A DNA stretch of 32,443 nucleotides from CAIPBY01 sp041671305 (GTDB lineage: Bacteria; Patescibacteriota; Patescibacteriia; 2-01-FULL-39-33), in assembly GCA_041671305.1 (NCBI GenBank), contig JBAZBX010000009.1, forward strand, positions 1-32,443, read 5' to 3'. The notes under the pieces were generated by a model. That model was given only the letters and a program-made list of their open reading frames with translations. It did no database searches and was not told where the DNA came from. Below are positions 7,898 through 16,096 of this stretch, piece after piece. A program made the position numbers and the translations under genes. Positions within the stretch are counted from its first letter, which is position 1; every line of letters begins with the position of its first letter.

Positions 7898-9769
7898 TTA
7901 TGATTCTTTTTCTGTCTTGTCTTCCTCTTTTTTAATTTCTGTATCTTTATTTTCTGCCGGTTTGAAAATGGCTTCAAATTCGTCAGTCTCCAGGGTTTCT
8001 TTGCTTAGTAATTCGTTGGCTATTTTATCTAAGTATGCTCTTTTTTCTGTCAGTATTTGCCTTGTTTTTTCCGCTGCTTCTTTGGTTAGTTTTCCTATTT
8101 CTTCATCAATCATTTCTGAACTCTTTTCCGAATAATCCTTCTGTTCATGGAGTTCGCGACCCAAAAATATCATTTCTTCTCTTTGTCCGAAAGTTCTCAG
8201 CCCCATTTTTTCGTTCATGCCGTATTCAGTAATGATTTTTTTGGCCAAATTAGTGGCAACACGCAAATCATTTTGGGCGCCAGTGGTAACCTCATTGAAT
8301 ATCTCTTCCTCGGCGATACGTCCGGCCAAAAGCACTGATAATTCTTCAATAAATTCAGTTTTGGTATGAAGTTTTTTGTCTTCGCTAGGAAGCTTCAACA
8401 TAAATCCAGCAGCTGTACCTCTGGCAATAATTGAAACTTTTCTGACTTTATCCGTGTTGGGCAGTTCATGGGCGACAAGAGCATGACCTGCTTCGTGGTA
8501 GGCAGTAACTCTTTTCTCTTTGGGACTAAGGATATGACTTTTTCTTTCCGGACCAAGAATAATTTTATCTATGCTTTTGAGAATATCATCAAGAAATATT
8601 TTTTTTTGGTTTTTGAGCGCAGCTAGAATGGCGGATTCGTTGAGCAGGTTTGCTAAGTCGGCTCCTGAGAATCCTGGAGTCATCTCGCCGATTCTTCGCA
8701 GATCCACGTCTTTGCCCATGGGTTTGTTTCTGGAATGTACTCTAAGTATGGCATCGCGATCTTCAATGTCCGGCAAATCCAAAGTAACCCGGCGATCAAA
8801 TCTTCCTGGACGAAGCAATGCTGTATCCAATACATCAGGCCTGTTGGTTGCCGCCATAACTATGATATTGGTGTTGGCTTCAAAGCCGTCCATTTCTACC
8901 AGTATCTGATTGAGGGTTTGTTCTCTTTCATCATGTGATCCGCCCAGTCCTGCTCCGCGCTGTCGTCCGACAGCATCAATCTCATCAATGAAAATAATGC
9001 AGGGAGCGCTTTTCTTGGCTTTTTTAAATAGGTCCCTCACTCTGGAAGCTCCGACTCCGACAAACATTTCTACGAATTCTGAACCGGAAATGCTAAAGAA
9101 GGGAACATTGGCTTCACCGGCCACAGCTTTGGCGAGAAGGGTTTTTCCTGTGCCAGGAGCGCCGAGAAGCAAGACGCCTTTGGGAATAGTGGCACCGAGG
9201 GATAGGAATTTATTGGGATTTTTCAAAAAATCTACCACTTCAACTAATTCTTGCTTAGCTTCTTTGACGCCGGCAATATCTTTGAAAGAAGTTTTAACTC
9301 TTTTGGTCTGATTGAATTCCTTGGCCCCGCTTTGTCCAAAGCTCATAGCTTTGCTGTTGGCTCCTTGAGCTTGTCTCATAATAAACCAGAAGAAAGCCAT
9401 TATCAAAACAACCGGAATCAAAAATGGCAGTAGCGTTGTTAGCCACAAATTAAAACCATCCTGGTTTTTGACTTCAATAGTCACTGTTTTTAATTTTGCC
9501 GGGTCTACGGCAAAGTTTTTCATGAGCGAGGCGATGCTATCGTTGGTTTCTTTTTGAAAAGTTTGTTTCTGCCCGTCGCTTAGAGTGAGGTCAATTTGAT
9601 TATCTTTGATCGTAACTGTCTTAACTTGACTTTGATTAATTTCGTTAATGAAAGTGGTAATATCTATGGTTTTGGGCTTTTCTCCGGAAGCATTAAAAAG
9701 GCTGAAAATGATGGAAATTCCTAAGAATATGGCAATGGCGATTATAATATTTCTGGTTAGGTTCTTCAT
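7898..9769 (-). CDS. ftsH: ATP-dependent zinc metalloprotease FtsH
   Basis: FtsH degrades misassembled membrane proteins and selected cytosolic regulators. The 623-residue protein has two N-terminal membrane helices (about 7-25 and 110-131) flanking an extracytoplasmic domain, an AAA+ module with Walker A GAPGTGKT (about 203-210), Walker B IIFIDEIDA, the pore-loop FVEMFVG and the SRH region (MAATNRPDVLDTALLRPGRFDR), then the M41 protease with zinc site HEAGH near residue 427. The C-terminus is a charged Lys/Glu/Asp tail. Length and motif order are normal. It is flanked by a divergent CDP-alcohol phosphatidyltransferase gene and its own terminator, so it is probably monocistronic. No Shine-Dalgarno site precedes the ATG. 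Confidence 0.97.
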   Translation of the reverse strand: MKNLTRNIIIAIAIFLGISIIFSLFNASGEKPKTIDITTFINEINQSQVKTVTIKDNQIDLTLSDGQKQTFQKETNDSIASLMKNFAVDPAKLKTVTIEVKNQDGFNLWLTTLLPFLIPVVLIMAFFWFIMRQAQGANSKAMSFGQSGAKEFNQTKRVKTSFKDIAGVKEAKQELVEVVDFLKNPNKFLSLGATIPKGVLLLGAPGTGKTLLAKAVAGEANVPFFSISGSEFVEMFVGVGASRVRDLFKKAKKSAPCIIFIDEIDAVGRQRGAGLGGSHDEREQTLNQILVEMDGFEANTNIIVMAATNRPDVLDTALLRPGRFDRRVTLDLPDIEDRDAILRVHSRNKPMGKDVDLRRIGEMTPGFSGADLANLLNESAILAALKNQKKIFLDDILKSIDKIILGPERKSHILSPKEKRVTAYHEAGHALVAHELPNTDKVRKVSIIARGTAAGFMLKLPSEDKKLHTKTEFIEELSVLLAGRIAEEEIFNEVTTGAQNDLRVATNLAKKIITEYGMNEKMGLRTFGQREEMIFLGRELHEQKDYSEKSSEMIDEEIGKLTKEAAEKTRQILTEKRAYLDKIANELLSKETLETDEFEAIFKPAENKDTEIKKEEDKTEKES

Positions 9770-9821
9770 ATGGTTTATGGTAATTAAATGGCTAATTTAG
9801 GATTAGATTAAATTTTATGTT

Positions 9822-9850
9822 ATTATGGTTATAAATAAAATATTGTGCAA
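9822..9850 (-). promoter_or_regulatory. Possible ftsH promoter
   Basis: On the minus strand TTGCAC, a 17 bp spacer and CATAAT lie about 55 bp before the ftsH ATG. Boxes are imperfect and the region is AT-rich. Confidence 0.42.
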
Positions 9851-9885
9851 GAAGATATTGAATATAATAATAAAAATTAGCAAAA

Positions 9886-10482
9886 ATGTCAAATATTGTG
9901 CAGAAAACGATTGATGATTTTTGGGAGCATACTTTATTCAAAATTGTTCCTACTTGGATTAAGCCGAACACTTTTACAATCATCAGATTGCTTTGTATTC
10001 CTTTTATATTATATTGTCTTTTGAATCAGATGTTTGTTTCGGCTTTGTTTTATTTTATTATCGGATCGCTCTGTGATAGCATTGACGGAGCCTTGGCTCG
10101 GAAAAGAAATCAGACTTCCAAGATGGGAGTGGTTTTGGATCCTTTGGCGGATAAACTGATGATTATACTTTTTATCTTGTTTGTCTCGGAATTTTATCCG
10201 TATCAGGATGTTCTGCTGGTCATAGCAGGATTAAGCACCTTTACTATTCTATTAAACACAATTCTGATTTTGGCTTTTCCTCAAAGGGGCACGATTCAAG
10301 CCGATTGGTGGGGCAAGTTGAAAATGACTTTTGAAGTTATTGGCCTAGTCTTGATTTTAATTTATATTATTTTTAATTCTTACACGGCGCTAAGTCTTAG
10401 CTTGGCCATGCTTTACTTGGCGATATTATTTGAGATTATTAGTTTGGTGAGTTATTTGTACCAATTTTTGCGCAATAAATAA
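9886..10482 (+). CDS. CDP-alcohol phosphatidyltransferase (PgsA-like)
   Basis: The 198-residue integral membrane enzyme carries the family signature in order: D-x2-D-G-x2-A-R, then G-x3-D-x3-D (CDSIDGALARKR ... GVVLDPLADK, about residues 64-90), which binds the CDP-activated lipid and divalent metal. Several membrane helices surround it (LLCIPFILYCLLNQMFVSAL, LMIILFILFVSEF, LVLILIYIIFN and a C-terminal pair). The likely product is phosphatidylglycerophosphate or a related phospholipid, but the acceptor alcohol is not decided by the motif. It stands alone between ftsH (divergent) and a bidirectional terminator. A TATAAT at 9863-9868 is a likely -10, although its -35 spacing is poor. Confidence 0.9.
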   Translation: MSNIVQKTIDDFWEHTLFKIVPTWIKPNTFTIIRLLCIPFILYCLLNQMFVSALFYFIIGSLCDSIDGALARKRNQTSKMGVVLDPLADKLMIILFILFVSEFYPYQDVLLVIAGLSTFTILLNTILILAFPQRGTIQADWWGKLKMTFEVIGLVLILIYIIFNSYTALSLSLAMLYLAILFEIISLVSYLYQFLRNK

Positions 10483-10528
10483 TTATGAGATAATTAAAAT
10501 AATTATAGAATAGATACTTTATAATAAT

Positions 10529-10559
10529 AAAAACAGCTCGCCTAAGGCGAGCTGTTTTT
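10529..10559. terminator. Bidirectional terminator between the CDP-alcohol transferase gene and rpsA
   Basis: AAAAACAGCTCGCC and GGCGAGCTGTTTTT form a 14 bp perfect stem around a TAA loop, with A and T tracts on the two sides. The two flanking genes converge on it. Confidence 0.93.
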
Positions 10560-10567
10560 TTATGAGA

Positions 10568-11893
10568 TTACTTTTTGCTTTTTGTCTTGGGTTGCTCTTG
10601 AGTTTCTTTTTCGCCTTCTGTAGCTTCCTTGCCTGCTATGGCTTTAGCGTCAGCAGGAGCGGAGGAAGGTTCCTCAGTAGCTTTTTCTTTTTTCTTTTTC
10701 GTTTCTTTCTTTTCTTCTTCTCCTGATTTAACTTCGGTGTCGCTAGTAGCAGTATCTGTTTTAACTTCTTCCGTTTTTTTGTCTTCAGTAGCCGGCTTTT
10801 CTTCTTTTGGCTTTACGGCGCTAAGTCCTAGACGATGATTTCTTGGATCCATAGATACGATATAGAGATCAATCTCGTCTCCGGCTTTGGCGAAATCATT
10901 GATGTTTGCAATCGGTTTATCGCTCAATTGCGAGATGTGAGCCAAACCGTGAATATTTTTGTCCAGTTCCACAAATAAGCCGAAAGGATTGATTTTTATG
11001 ACCTTACCTTTGACTTTCTGTCCGATTTTGTATTTCTTTTCAATTCCATCCCAAGGATCCATCTGCATTTTTTTCATGGACAAGAAAATTTTGGAGTTTT
11101 CAATGCCGATAATTTCCGCTTTTATCTTTTGTCCGACTTTGACAAAATCATTTGGATTATCAATTCTCTGCCAAGCGATTTCAGAAATATGGATAAGACC
11201 TTCTAACTTATCGTCAAATTCTACGAAGATACCGAAGTCAGTTACTGCCGTGACGGTGCCTTCAACTTGCTGTCCGACTTGGTATTTACCCAAAACATCT
11301 TTCTGGGTTTCTTCCCAGGCAGCTTTCTCGGAAACGATAAGTTTTTCTTCTTCTTCGTTGATGTCCATTATTTTGACTTCAAATTTTTTGCCGATGTAGC
11401 CTTTGAGAATTTCCAAAATCCTGTTTTTATCACCGCCGGGAATTCTAGGATAATGCTCAGGTGATAATTGTGAGACTGGCAAAAAGCCATTTAGATTTTC
11501 TAATTTAACCATTAATCCGCCTTTGTTGGCATCGGTAATTGTGGCAGAGATGATGGTTGTAGTTGTCTCCAAATCTCTAAGTGCCTGCCAAGCTTTTTGT
11601 TTGCCGGCAAACTGGAAGGAAAGTTCTACTTCGCCGTTTTCATTTTCCAGTTCCAAAACCGTGGCCTGTATTGTATCTCCGGGTTTCAAATTTTTGTATT
11701 CGTCGGATTCATCATATCTCTCTCTGCCTCGGACAATACCGGTGGCTACTCCGCCTAGGTCTATGTGGACTTCATTTTTGTTGCAGGAAATTACTGTGCC
11801 TGAAATTAATTCTCCTATTTTTGGCAAATTAAAATACTGCTTTTCTTCAAGCAGTTTTGCCATGACGGAATCCTTGTTTTCTTTTGTGGTCAT
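10568..11893 (-). CDS. rpsA: 30S ribosomal protein S1 with four S1 domains
   Basis: The 441-residue protein has four S1/OB repeats: about 26-95 (GELISGTVISCNKNEVHIDL), 108-178 (more diverged, GFLPVSQLSPEHYP), 205-275 (GTVTAVTDFGIFVEFDDKLE) and 290-360 (GKVIKINPFGLFVELDKNIH). A charged low-complexity tail rich in Lys, Glu and Thr forms the last 80 residues. S1 helps capture mRNA on the 30S subunit. E. coli S1 has six repeats, while four-repeat forms are common in other phyla. The gene has the best promoter in the window and a structured leader. Translation may also start at the second Met (residue 11). The tail contains an Ala-rich stretch (SAPADAKAIAGKEA) encoded around a short inverted repeat. 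Confidence 0.95.
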   Translation of the reverse strand: MTTKENKDSVMAKLLEEKQYFNLPKIGELISGTVISCNKNEVHIDLGGVATGIVRGRERYDESDEYKNLKPGDTIQATVLELENENGEVELSFQFAGKQKAWQALRDLETTTTIISATITDANKGGLMVKLENLNGFLPVSQLSPEHYPRIPGGDKNRILEILKGYIGKKFEVKIMDINEEEEKLIVSEKAAWEETQKDVLGKYQVGQQVEGTVTAVTDFGIFVEFDDKLEGLIHISEIAWQRIDNPNDFVKVGQKIKAEIIGIENSKIFLSMKKMQMDPWDGIEKKYKIGQKVKGKVIKINPFGLFVELDKNIHGLAHISQLSDKPIANINDFAKAGDEIDLYIVSMDPRNHRLGLSAVKPKEEKPATEDKKTEEVKTDTATSDTEVKSGEEEKKETKKKKEKATEEPSSAPADAKAIAGKEATEGEKETQEQPKTKSKK

Positions 11894-11908
11894 ATACTTT
11901 GTGATTAA

Positions 11909-11963
11909 CCTTCAAATTGCTTTGAAAGTCCCGCTTTTTATTAATTAAATTTAGTGTTGCGGG
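11909..11963 (-). promoter_or_regulatory. Structured rpsA leader
   Basis: The leader of roughly 80 bases contains a hairpin CTTTCAAA-GCAA-TTTGAAGG (11909-11928) and an outer CCCGC/GCGGG pairing (11930-11934 with 11959-11963) across an AT-rich loop. The only Shine-Dalgarno-like AAGG is in the right arm of the small hairpin, about 15 bases from the ATG. S1 autoregulates through its leader in E. coli; a similar role here is inference. Confidence 0.45.
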
Positions 11964-11982
11964 TATTCATTAAATTTAGATT

Positions 11983-12011
11983 AGTATAACAGATTGACGA
12001 AACCTTGTCAA
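11983..12011 (-). promoter_or_regulatory. Strong promoter of rpsA
   Basis: On the minus strand a perfect -35 TTGACA, a 17 bp spacer and TATACT with a TG extension (TGTTATACT) are present. The start of transcription is predicted near 11976, about 83 bases before the ATG. Confidence 0.85.
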
Positions 12012-12042
12012 TATGTTAGATTAATTCAAATTTATATTTACT

Positions 12043-12360
12043 ATGTCTTTTACTAGAACCAAGGAAAATTTCGTTTGCGAGCACTGCGGACAGCAAGTTC
12101 AGGGAGATGGCTATACCAATCATTGCCCTGTTTGTTTGTGGTCCAAGCATGTTGATGTAGAACCGGGAGATAGGCAGGATGAATGCGGAGGCATGATGGA
12201 ACCGGTAGACATTTATCTCAGGAAGCAGGATTGGATTATCGCTCACAGATGCCAGACTTGCGGAAAAAAGAGGAACAATAGAGTTTCAGAAAATGATAAT
12301 TTTGAAGAAGTGATTAAATTGGAGAAAGCCATAAACGAAAAAAAGATTAAAAAGAATTAG
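12043..12360 (+). CDS. RNHCP domain zinc-binding protein
   Basis: The 105-residue protein matches the RNHCP family: SFTRTKENFVCEHCG near the N-terminus, YTNHCPVCLWSKHVD around residues 26-40, GDRQDECGGMMEP, and a third knuckle HRCQTCGKKRNNR near residue 75. The paired CxxC motifs suggest bound zinc. The family is widespread but its function is not established; a nucleic-acid or ribosome-related role is often suspected. It is transcribed away from rpsA across a shared intergenic region. A Lys-rich helix ends the protein. Confidence 0.88.
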   Translation: MSFTRTKENFVCEHCGQQVQGDGYTNHCPVCLWSKHVDVEPGDRQDECGGMMEPVDIYLRKQDWIIAHRCQTCGKKRNNRVSENDNFEEVIKLEKAINEKKIKKN

Positions 12361-12378
12361 TAGTTTTTTGATTATTTT

Positions 12379-12387
12379 TGCTATAAT
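12379..12387 (+). promoter_or_regulatory. Extended -10 promoter of the acyl-CoA synthetase gene
   Basis: TGCTATAAT is a perfect extended -10 element. Transcription would begin near 12394, at the left arm of a small hairpin (ATGCTT-ACAA-AAGCAT, 12394-12409), about 35 bases before the ATG. No -35 box is seen. Confidence 0.6.
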
Positions 12388-12428
12388 TAATGCATGCTTA
12401 CAAAAGCATTTTATTATTTAGTTAGAGT

Positions 12429-14147
12429 ATGATTATTGGCGATAACATTATTCAAAGTTTCCAGCAAGTAGTCCGAAAATATCCTCATAAGAAAGCACTG
12501 ATGTACAAAGAGGATGGAGTTTATCGCTCTATTAATTTTGACGAGTTTTGGGAACGGGTGAGAGTAGTTTCTGCTTCGCTCCAAAAGCTCGGAATCAGGC
12601 GAGGTGATAAGGTGGCGATATTATCCAATAACAGGCCAGAGTGGGCTATTACGGATTTGGCCACGATGATGATTGGAGCCGTCGTCGTGCCTATACACAT
12701 GAATTTGAGCGCCAAGATCATAAATTATATTCTCAATCACTGCGAAGCCAAGATTATTGTAGTCTCTAGTGAAGAACAGTTGAATAAAATTTCCCAAGCT
12801 GAATTAAATTCTCTTGGGAATTTAATTTTTTTAGGTGAAATTTCAGACGAGATCAATAGCAAGTGGAAGTCCATTATCGGCTGGAAAGAGTTCGTGGCTG
12901 AAGGAGGAAAAGGACTGGATCAAGAATTTGAATTAAGCATCAAGGAAGATGATGTCTGTACTATTATCTATACTTCGGGAACAACCGGTTTGCCCAAAGG
13001 AGTGGAATTGACGCACAAGAATCTTCTGAGCGATGCTTTTATGACTAATTTGTCAGTGCCAATCAGAGATACGGATATTTTCTTGTCTTTCTTGCCGTTA
13101 TCGCATGTTTTGGAAAGGACAGCCGGATATTACATCCCATTGTTTTGCGGATCAACCATTGCTTATGCGGAAAGCATAAAAACATTGGCAGAAAATTTGA
13201 AAGAAATCAGGCCGACGATTTTAATTTGCGTGCCTAGGATATTTGAAAAATTCTATGATGGCATTTGGGATAAAGCGAAAAAGAAAAAGTTAAGTAAAAT
13301 TATGTTCCATTGGTCGCTGAAGCAGAAAAAGGGTTTGGGAAAATTTTTGGCTCAAATAATTGTTTTTGGAAAGATAAAAAAAGTTTTTGGAGGCAGACTG
13401 AGATTGGCCATTTCTGGAGGAGCCAGTTTGAATGAAAAAATGGCCAAGTTTTTTCATAAAATGGGAATTTTAATTTTGGAGGGTTACGGTCTGACCGAGA
13501 CGTCGCCGGTGGTATCTGCCAATCGGGAAAATAATTATAAATTTGGGACAGTTGGTCTGCCTTTGGATGGCGTTGAGGTAAAAATAACAGCCGAGAAGGA
13601 AATTTTGGTCAAAGGAGATAATGTTATGAGAGGTTATTATCATAATCCCCAAGAAACGGCTGACGCCATAGATGAAGATGGTTGGTTTCATACCGGAGAT
13701 TTTGGATTCATTGACAGTGATGGCTTTCTGATTGTCATTGGCCGGAAAAAAGAGATGATCGTAACTTCCGGCGGAAAGAATATTTGGCCGGAACACATAG
13801 AGACGGAGTTGAATTATGATCGCTTCATTGCTCAGTCCATCATTGTAGGCCACAAACAGAAATTTATTTCTGCGTTGATTGTACCTAGCCGTAAAGAATT
13901 AACAGAACATTTGAAAGAAAAAGGAATAGACAAGTATGATTTTGGTGATCCCATAATCGAGCAAATATATAACAGGTGCATAGACAAGGTGAATTGCAAT
14001 CTTTCCGATTATGAAAAGATTAGGAAGTTTGCCTTGTTGCCCAGAGATTTCTCTCAGGAGTTAGAGGAGGTTACTCCTACTTTGAAGATTAGGAGAAATG
14101 CCATTGAGCATCATTTCCAGGATGTGATTAATAAGATGTATAACTAG
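12429..14147 (+). CDS. Long-chain acyl-CoA synthetase / AMP-forming ligase
   Basis: The 572-residue protein is a complete ANL-superfamily enzyme of the FadD15/long-chain type. It has the phosphate loop YTSGTTGLPKGVELTHKN (about residues 180-197), LPLSHVLER, the GYGLTETSP motif, and the C-terminal hinge region DGWFHTGDFGFIDSDGFL followed by GRKKEMIVTSGGKN. It would activate a fatty acid or other carboxylate with ATP to an acyl-AMP and then a thioester. No other fatty-acid genes are nearby, so the substrate is uncertain; scavenging of host lipids is a plausible inference for a CPR organism. Length is normal. Confidence 0.93.
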   Translation: MIIGDNIIQSFQQVVRKYPHKKALMYKEDGVYRSINFDEFWERVRVVSASLQKLGIRRGDKVAILSNNRPEWAITDLATMMIGAVVVPIHMNLSAKIINYILNHCEAKIIVVSSEEQLNKISQAELNSLGNLIFLGEISDEINSKWKSIIGWKEFVAEGGKGLDQEFELSIKEDDVCTIIYTSGTTGLPKGVELTHKNLLSDAFMTNLSVPIRDTDIFLSFLPLSHVLERTAGYYIPLFCGSTIAYAESIKTLAENLKEIRPTILICVPRIFEKFYDGIWDKAKKKKLSKIMFHWSLKQKKGLGKFLAQIIVFGKIKKVFGGRLRLAISGGASLNEKMAKFFHKMGILILEGYGLTETSPVVSANRENNYKFGTVGLPLDGVEVKITAEKEILVKGDNVMRGYYHNPQETADAIDEDGWFHTGDFGFIDSDGFLIVIGRKKEMIVTSGGKNIWPEHIETELNYDRFIAQSIIVGHKQKFISALIVPSRKELTEHLKEKGIDKYDFGDPIIEQIYNRCIDKVNCNLSDYEKIRKFALLPRDFSQELEEVTPTLKIRRNAIEHHFQDVINKMYN

Positions 14148-14180
14148 AAAAAGAGAAGGTGGAAAAGAAAAATAAAAAAC

Positions 14181-14540
14181 GTGACCGAACAGAAAAAACA
14201 ACATACGCTCAAAAAAGACAAATATGTCAATGCACGTGGTGGTAATTCTTATTTTCTTAATCTTTGTTGTAGTAAGTGCACCCAATATCTTGCCCTTTAC
14301 CAAAAAGATGGACATGGCGCATTGATAAGATTGTATCTTGATAGAATATTTGAGCCAAGAGAATTATCTAAATTACAATTTGAGAAGACAGGGAAGAAGG
14401 ATATGCCCAATCTTAAATGTTTGAGATGTAATTCGCTCATTGGCATCCCAATGGTTTATGAGCCTGAGCAGAGACTCGCATTTTTACTGATAAGGGGTTC
14501 ATTTGTTAAGAAGAAGTGGAGTCCCAATGTTACAAAATAA
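14181..14540 (+). CDS. Small zinc-ribbon protein of unknown function
   Basis: The 119-residue protein contains two cysteine knuckles, CCSKC near residue 31 and CLRC near residue 85, spaced as a zinc ribbon with a long insert (ALYQKDGHGALIRLYLDRIFEP). The only in-frame initiation codon that keeps the conserved-looking N-terminus is the GTG at 14181, 33 bp after the synthetase stop. A purine-rich AGAAGG lies about 22 bases upstream, too far to be a standard Shine-Dalgarno site. The Nudix gene follows 16 bp later. The function is not recognised. A nucleic-acid or ribosome-related role is only a guess from the fold. Confidence 0.75.
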   Translation: MTEQKKQHTLKKDKYVNARGGNSYFLNLCCSKCTQYLALYQKDGHGALIRLYLDRIFEPRELSKLQFEKTGKKDMPNLKCLRCNSLIGIPMVYEPEQRLAFLLIRGSFVKKKWSPNVTK

Positions 14541-14556
14541 TTTGGAATATTTTTAT

Positions 14557-14988
14557 ATGAATAGCACGCCAAAAATCGCCACCTCTGCCGGAGGCGTAAT
14601 CGTAAAAAATGAAAACGGCCAGCATTTGGTCTTTCTCTTGCGAGATATGCGTTTTCCTGAATGGTATTTGGCAAAAGGCCATGTTGAAAATGATGAAACC
14701 TTAGAGCAAGCGGCTTTGCGTGAAATAGCTGAGGAAGCGGGATTGCATCATCTTAAAATACATTGTTTGCTTGGTTCATATGAGAGATTTGTAGAGAAGG
14801 CAAATGAAATGAAAACCATCCATTATTTCCTTATATCACAGACGCAAGATGAGAAGCCTTCAGGACAAGAAAATGAGGAAGTTGAATTGAGATGGTTTCC
14901 AATAGATGATTTACCTGTTATGTATTTACCAGAACAAAAAGATGTCATTGAAAAGAATCTAGAGAGAATTAAGAGTTTATTATTTTGA
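14557..14988 (+). CDS. Nudix hydrolase
   Basis: The 143-residue protein has a perfect Nudix box: Gly41, Glu47, then REIAEEAGL at 55-63 (G-x5-E-x7-REUxEExGU), the Mg-binding catalytic helix. The N-terminal strand ATSAGGVIVKN and the later EEVELRWFPIDDL are typical of the Ap4A hydrolase / RNA pyrophosphohydrolase-like subgroup. Substrates could be dinucleoside polyphosphates, modified nucleotides or mRNA 5' ends. I chose the ATG at 14557 because homology starts there; an upstream in-frame TTG at 14503 would overlap the zinc-ribbon gene. It is probably co-transcribed with that gene. Confidence 0.92.
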   Translation: MNSTPKIATSAGGVIVKNENGQHLVFLLRDMRFPEWYLAKGHVENDETLEQAALREIAEEAGLHHLKIHCLLGSYERFVEKANEMKTIHYFLISQTQDEKPSGQENEEVELRWFPIDDLPVMYLPEQKDVIEKNLERIKSLLF

Positions 14989-15184
14989 TTTTAGATAATT
15001 ATTTCTGTTTGATAAAAAGGAAATTAAACAAATGAATTTTGCTGTTAATTGCCAGGAAAGAATCTTGGATTATTATAAGAGTCCATAGGGTAGTAAAGTA
15101 TTCTTTCATTTTGAAACAATTTCCTGTATAATTTTTATGTAAAATTAATAATGGATTTCAGTTTTAGTTTAAATCTCTATTATC
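14989..15184. other. Intergenic stretch with a probable -10 box
   Basis: No gene is supported here. A TATAAT at 15127-15132 (preceded by TG) is the likely -10 for the downstream pair, about 52 bp before the ATG at 15185. The TTGAAA at 15111 is too close to act as its -35. An 18-codon open frame at 15031-15087 has no Shine-Dalgarno site or other support. Confidence 0.5.
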
Positions 15185-16096
15185 ATGCCCAAAGAAAAAA
15201 AAATTTGCTTACTTTTTTTTGGAGATTATTGTCCCAAAGATGGTGTAAATAGTTGGCTGGACAGTATTCCAGAGTTAAGGGTGCTAAATAAAATTGAGCC
15301 GATTTTTGTTTTTGGCAAGAATACTGCTGAGATAGCGGTAAGTGATTGGTTGAATCTTGCACAAATAATTTCAGATTCTAAAGACAAATATGACGGTTTT
15401 GTTGTGCTTCATAATCTTGAAAATTTACTTTTTACTTCCGCAGCAATTTCTTTTCTCTTGCCTAACATTACTAATCCGATAGTTTTTACTGGCGGTTTGA
15501 ATAATCAAAACAAGGATTCCGGAATTAAGTCTAATATTATAAATTCTTGTCAATTAGCCGGTTATTCTTTGGCTGAAGTTTGCCTGCTCTTCGGAAATAA
15601 AATTTTGCGCGCCAATCAGGCTTCAAGAAATTATGCTTCATCCCTTAATTTATTTCAGGCATCGTCTAGCGGTTCATTGGGGCAAATAGATTTCAGTATA
15701 AGAATCTTTAATCAGGCTAGAAAAGATATTGAAAACAAAGCAAGGACAGTTTCAGATTTGGAAGAAAATATTTTGATGGTAGAGGCTAATCCCATGTTAT
15801 CAATTGATCTCATCAAAGATGCTGTTAAAAGCAAAAAGGCATTGTTCGTCAAGGCTGATGTTAATCAGATTTCTTGTTCAGTAGCCAATGAGCTTGAAGA
15901 AGCGGCAAAAAAAATACCAGTTGTTGTATTCACTCAAAAACGATCAGAGCAATTTTCTGATAGACTCATAGTAATTTACGATATGACCTTGGAGTCCAGC
16001 GTTACTAAGTTGATGTGGTCATTGAAGCAATCAGCTAAGCCAGCGGAGATAAAAGTCTTGATGCATAAGAATTTGGCAGGAGAAATAATTATATGA
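15185..16096 (+). CDS. Asparaginase-fold protein lacking the catalytic motifs (AnsA-like pseudoenzyme)
   Basis: The 303-residue protein aligns along its length with type I asparaginases. YDGFVVLHNLENLLFTSAAI (69-88) matches the family's YDGFVILHGTDTMAYTASAL; PIVFTGG, EVCLLFGNKILRAN (about 131-144) and SLGQID follow; and DMTLESSVTKL (266-276) with LMHKNLAGEI near the end matches the AnsA C-terminus. The active-site motifs are gone: the N-terminal TGGT is replaced by LLFFGDYCP, and HGTDT by HNLEN. A catalytic role as an asparaginase is therefore unlikely, and a binding or scaffold role is inferred. Its stop overlaps the start of the next gene by four bases (ATGA), which implies translational coupling. 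Confidence 0.8.
   Translation: MPKEKKICLLFFGDYCPKDGVNSWLDSIPELRVLNKIEPIFVFGKNTAEIAVSDWLNLAQIISDSKDKYDGFVVLHNLENLLFTSAAISFLLPNITNPIVFTGGLNNQNKDSGIKSNIINSCQLAGYSLAEVCLLFGNKILRANQASRNYASSLNLFQASSSGSLGQIDFSIRIFNQARKDIENKARTVSDLEENILMVEANPMLSIDLIKDAVKSKKALFVKADVNQISCSVANELEEAAKKIPVVVFTQKRSEQFSDRLIVIYDMTLESSVTKLMWSLKQSAKPAEIKVLMHKNLAGEIII

Noticed and set aside
10629..10838. Ser/Phe-rich plus-strand frame opposite the rpsA tail
   Set aside because: It is the complement of the Lys/Glu-rich tail of S1 and has no start signals or similarity.
12394..12413. Terminator of the RNHCP gene (ATGCTT-ACAA-AAGCAT)
   Set aside because: The 6 bp stem is AT-rich with an interrupted T run and lies after the -10 box of the next gene, so it is more likely part of that leader.
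15031..15087. 18-codon open frame
   Set aside because: No Shine-Dalgarno site, no similarity and short length; probably chance.
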